From NCBI RefSeq assembly GCF_040712075.1, contig NZ_JBFCVL010000002.1, positions 496,001-560,000 on the forward strand: 64,000 nucleotides of DNA, given 5' to 3'. A program made the translations under genes and the position numbers. Of this stretch, positions 62,123-64,000 are shown piece after piece. The notes beneath the pieces are model-generated. The model worked only from the letters and a program-made list of their open reading frames with translations. It was not told the DNA's origin and ran no database searches. Within the stretch, counting starts at the first letter, position 1, and each line of letters begins with the position of its first letter. This DNA is from Fodinicurvata sp. EGI_FJ10296 (GTDB lineage: Bacteria; Pseudomonadota; Alphaproteobacteria; DSM-16000; Inquilinaceae).

Positions 62123-62599
62123 TCAGTGAGTTGCCGTCTCGCCTTCCAGCGAGCGGACGAAGTCAATCAACCGTTTGCGCACCGACGGATTCTCGATCCG
62201 ATAAAACGCCCGGACCAGCTCAAGCGTTTCGCGCTTGTCCATGGCATTTTCCGGTGCTTCGGCGCCGACGACAGCGCTGCCCACGGCCGGAGCCGCACTC
62301 AACGGATCGACATCTTCGAAGAAAAATGACACCGGGACATCCAGGGCGCGGCTAATGTCATAGAGCTTGCTGGCACTGATCCGGTTGGCCGCACGTTCAT
62401 ATTTCTGAACTTGCTGAAAGGTCAATCCGATCGCCTCGCCCAGCTTTTCCTGGCTCATACCCATCAGCATCCGGCGCTGACGGATACGCCGACCAACATG
62501 CGAGTCGACCGGATGCGGCCCACGCTTAGATGATTCGGGCGAAATCGTGTTAGATTCTTTCGCTGCACTCATCACAGCCAAGCTATCGGTAGCAACCAC
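62123..62599 (-). CDS. XRE-family helix-turn-helix transcriptional regulator
   Basis: 158 residues from a GTG with GGAGAT six bases upstream; an ATG nine codons on (62572) is the alternative. After a polar leader the HTH_3 domain (~33-95) reads VGRRIRQRRMLMGMSQEKLG, then IGLTFQQVQKYERAANRISA and DVPVSFFFED. The C-terminal ~55 residues end with RKRLIDFVRSLEGE, as in a widespread alphaproteobacterial cupin-less XRE group. Targets unknown. Dyad sites of type CTAYCGGTAG lie in its leader and first codons, consistent with autoregulation. Confidence 0.9.
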   Translation of the reverse strand: MVATDSLAVMSAAKESNTISPESSKRGPHPVDSHVGRRIRQRRMLMGMSQEKLGEAIGLTFQQVQKYERAANRISASKLYDISRALDVPVSFFFEDVDPLSAAPAVGSAVVGAEAPENAMDKRETLELVRAFYRIENPSVRKRLIDFVRSLEGETATH

Positions 62600-62645
62600 G
62601 GCATATCTCCAATCTGGAACTTCCTACGGTAGAGCGTCCTACCGT
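62583..62645. promoter_or_regulatory. cluster of CTA(T)CGGTAG-type dyads at the start of the HTH regulator gene
   Basis: Three related sites: CTATCGGTAG (62583-62592, inside the first codons), CTACGGTAG (62624-62632) and CTACCGT (62639-62645, inverted). The latter two form a 7-bp inverted repeat with a six-base spacer. A separate perfect GTGTACAC palindrome lies at 62662-62669. The spacing of 41 and ~15 bases suggests cooperative binding by a small HTH dimer. Confidence 0.5.
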
Positions 62646-62702
62646 CTCATTGTGCCTGTGAGTGTACACCTACAGCCTATAGGGGTCCACCTATTTTTTT
62701 TC

Positions 62703-63371
62703 CTATTTCACTCGCCCCCGGCTACCATCGTTCCATTCTCCGGAACCGAGGCCGGACCTGGGCGAGGACTCGCCACGGTCGACCCCGAAATCCCCTGCAC
62801 TGGCTATATCGATAGCGGAACTACGTCCTGCTGATCGCTTATTCCTTTTGGATGAGTCGCCCTCTCCCTGCTCAAGTCCGCGTATCAGCCAATCCAACGT
62901 CTTGCCGGAAATCTTCGATATCCTATCCAGCTCTCCGATGGATGGTTCCTCTACCCCATCTTCCAAATCGGCATACCTCGATCGGTCAATTCCCATGGCA
63001 GCGCTGAACTGGGCCGGGGTTTTATAGGGTGAAGTCAGCCGGGCAAGCGATAGGCGAACGACGAAAGACTGATCGTTGGCAGTGTCTGCGTTCCTGCCGC
63101 CGACACTGGACATGCGGTTGCCTGCGCTCCGCGAGGTCGGGCGGCGTCCCCCTTCCCAGAAAACGCTCCAGTCGACGTCGAAATACTCGCCCAGCGCCTG
63201 GCACACTTCGTATGACAGCCGTTTAGGCGTACCGCGGTTCACAAACTGGTGAAGATAGGCGTGATTTCTGCCCACCGCCCGCGAAACGGCGGCCAGATTG
63301 GTGCCATGTCGCTCAACCAGATCGATCAAGCGAAGGCGAGTCGGATCCGAAGGATCGAAATTATCGGCCAT
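62703..63371 (-). CDS. XRE-like regulator with two helix-turn-helix regions
   Basis: 222 residues, ATG preceded by GAGGAG at eight bases. First HTH (~10-60): LRLIDLVERHGTNLAAVSRA, then NHAYLHQFVNRGTPKRLSYE, a phage-repressor-like form. Second HTH (~105-165): LARLTSPYKTPAQFSAAMGI, then DRSRYADLEDGVEEPSIGEL. The Ser/Gly/Arg-rich tail has no fold. No LexA-type protease domain is present. It reads toward the smaller XRE gene 103 bp on; they may form a regulatory pair. Confidence 0.8.
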   Translation of the reverse strand: MADNFDPSDPTRLRLIDLVERHGTNLAAVSRAVGRNHAYLHQFVNRGTPKRLSYEVCQALGEYFDVDWSVFWEGGRRPTSRSAGNRMSSVGGRNADTANDQSFVVRLSLARLTSPYKTPAQFSAAMGIDRSRYADLEDGVEEPSIGELDRISKISGKTLDWLIRGLEQGEGDSSKRNKRSAGRSSAIDIASAGDFGVDRGESSPRSGLGSGEWNDGSRGRVK

Positions 63372-63614
63372 GGCAAAGTCTCCTCGTTCACCTCAGGATA
63401 CTCTTTTTGCCGCGGCGGGGAAAGCCGAACAATCGGCGCGGGTCGGGTTTTTCCTATTCTTATGACGCCTATCTATCCGCAACCATGGCATTGTCGGAAA
63501 GATATGCAATTTATGCGTGTTTTCGTTATCTCATTTCTCGTCAAAAGTTTAGGTGCAATACTGGTTCCCGGCTCAGGTGCTGGGCCGCAAAATCGAACCC
63601 AGTGGAGACTAATT

Positions 63615-64000
63615 ATGAGCGAAAAACTCCCCCTGCTTTTCATCCCCGGTCTTTCCTGCAATCGCGGACTGTGGGAAAATCAACTCAACTACTTTGACGA
63701 TTGCGCCGAAACTTGGGTTGCGCCATTGCCAGAATTTGATGACTTGGGACGCATTGCCGAAGCCATACTGGCCGAGGCGCCTGCTCAGTTCGCGGCTGTC
63801 GGACTCTCCATGGGTGGGTACATCTGCTTTGAAATGTATAAGCGGGCGCCCGAACGTTTCCTGAAAATGGCGCTGATGTCGACGTCGGTAAGCGCCGACG
63901 ATCCCGCACTTGCAAGGCGCCGACGGCTCATGGTGCGCCGCGCCCGCTCACATGGGATTCTGAAGACCTGGCGCGAAGCCATGGAGCGCATGGTTCATCC
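63615..64000 (+). CDS. alpha/beta hydrolase (partial, C-terminus off the right edge)
   Basis: About 128 residues visible from an ATG with GGAGA nine bases upstream. Opening strand KLPLLFIPGLSCNRGLWENQ holds the oxyanion region; the nucleophile elbow is AAVGLSMGGYICFEMYKRAP with Ser in GLSMGG. LMSTSVSADDP follows. The catalytic Asp and His lie beyond the window. Such hydrolases span esterases, enol-lactonases and BioH-like enzymes; substrate unknown. Confidence 0.88.
   Translation, partial: MSEKLPLLFIPGLSCNRGLWENQLNYFDDCAETWVAPLPEFDDLGRIAEAILAEAPAQFAAVGLSMGGYICFEMYKRAPERFLKMALMSTSVSADDPALARRRRLMVRRARSHGILKTWREAMERMVH

Overview
The window is GC-rich, gene-dense chromosomal DNA from an alphaproteobacterium, most likely a Rhodospirillales-type lineage. 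The placement rests on family content and gene order: a DUF4167 protein next to prmC-prfA, ptsP-lysC divergent from ubiG, comF-grxC-DUF1178, yebC-ruvCAB-ybgC-tolQRAB-pal-cpoB-tilS-ftsH, and a HIG1-domain small protein before a cobalamin adenosyltransferase. No rRNA, tRNA, CRISPR array, insertion sequence or phage module was recognised. About 57 protein genes are supported. Two are cut by the window edges (DUF4167 at the left, an alpha/beta hydrolase at the right).

Layout. 1-10.5 kb is a leftward run: lysC, ptsP, a RodZ-like HTH/DUF4115 membrane protein, ispG, prfA, prmC and DUF4167 (translation termination, isoprenoid and amino-acid synthesis, nitrogen-PTS signalling). 10.7-13.4 kb reads rightward with ubiG and a chemoreceptor. 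13.5-19.9 kb is mostly leftward: DUF1178, grxC, comF, then mutT, a GNAT acetyltransferase, argJ and a periplasmic parvulin. One SAM methyltransferase in this stretch reads rightward. recQ, secA and an AbrB-family permease follow rightward (20.1-26.5 kb). 26.5-32.6 kb reads leftward: a beta-barrel protein, a sodium/solute symporter with a small membrane partner, accA, a CitE-like lyase, xerD and a small membrane protein. aroK reads rightward and meets a degenerate ThiD-like gene tail to tail. From 33.4 to 50.2 kb everything is leftward: yebC, ruvC, ruvA, ruvB, ybgC, tolQ, tolR, tolA, tolB, pal, cpoB, tilS, ftsH, folP, glmM and the ThiD-like gene. This covers Holliday-junction resolution, the Tol-Pal envelope machine, tRNA modification, membrane proteolysis, folate and peptidoglycan precursors.

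The most unusual region is 50.4-57.1 kb. Four tightly coupled rightward genes encode an MDR dehydrogenase, a PTPS/QueD-fold protein lacking the catalytic Cys and one zinc His, a GT4 glycosyltransferase and a SAM methyltransferase. Beyond them lie a RibD-type reductase without deaminase domain and a RibA-type GTP cyclohydrolase II, divergently arranged around a perfect dyad. I read this as a candidate pathway from GTP to a reduced, glycosylated and methylated pyrimidine/pterin-like compound; this is inference. Between the methyltransferase and the reductase sits a compositionally foreign AT-rich gene. It encodes a YopT/C58-like cysteine peptidase, a probable acquired effector or toxin.

The right end holds dsbB, yqaA, a repeat-bearing exported protein, a small HIG1 protein, an ATP:cobalamin adenosyltransferase, 3-hydroxyacyl-CoA dehydrogenase, two HTH regulators with a cluster of dyad sites between them, and the partial hydrolase. 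Other points worth checking are a perfect terminator inside the 5' end of folP, the EP/DP-repeat TolA, and similar sequence blocks on both sides of secA.
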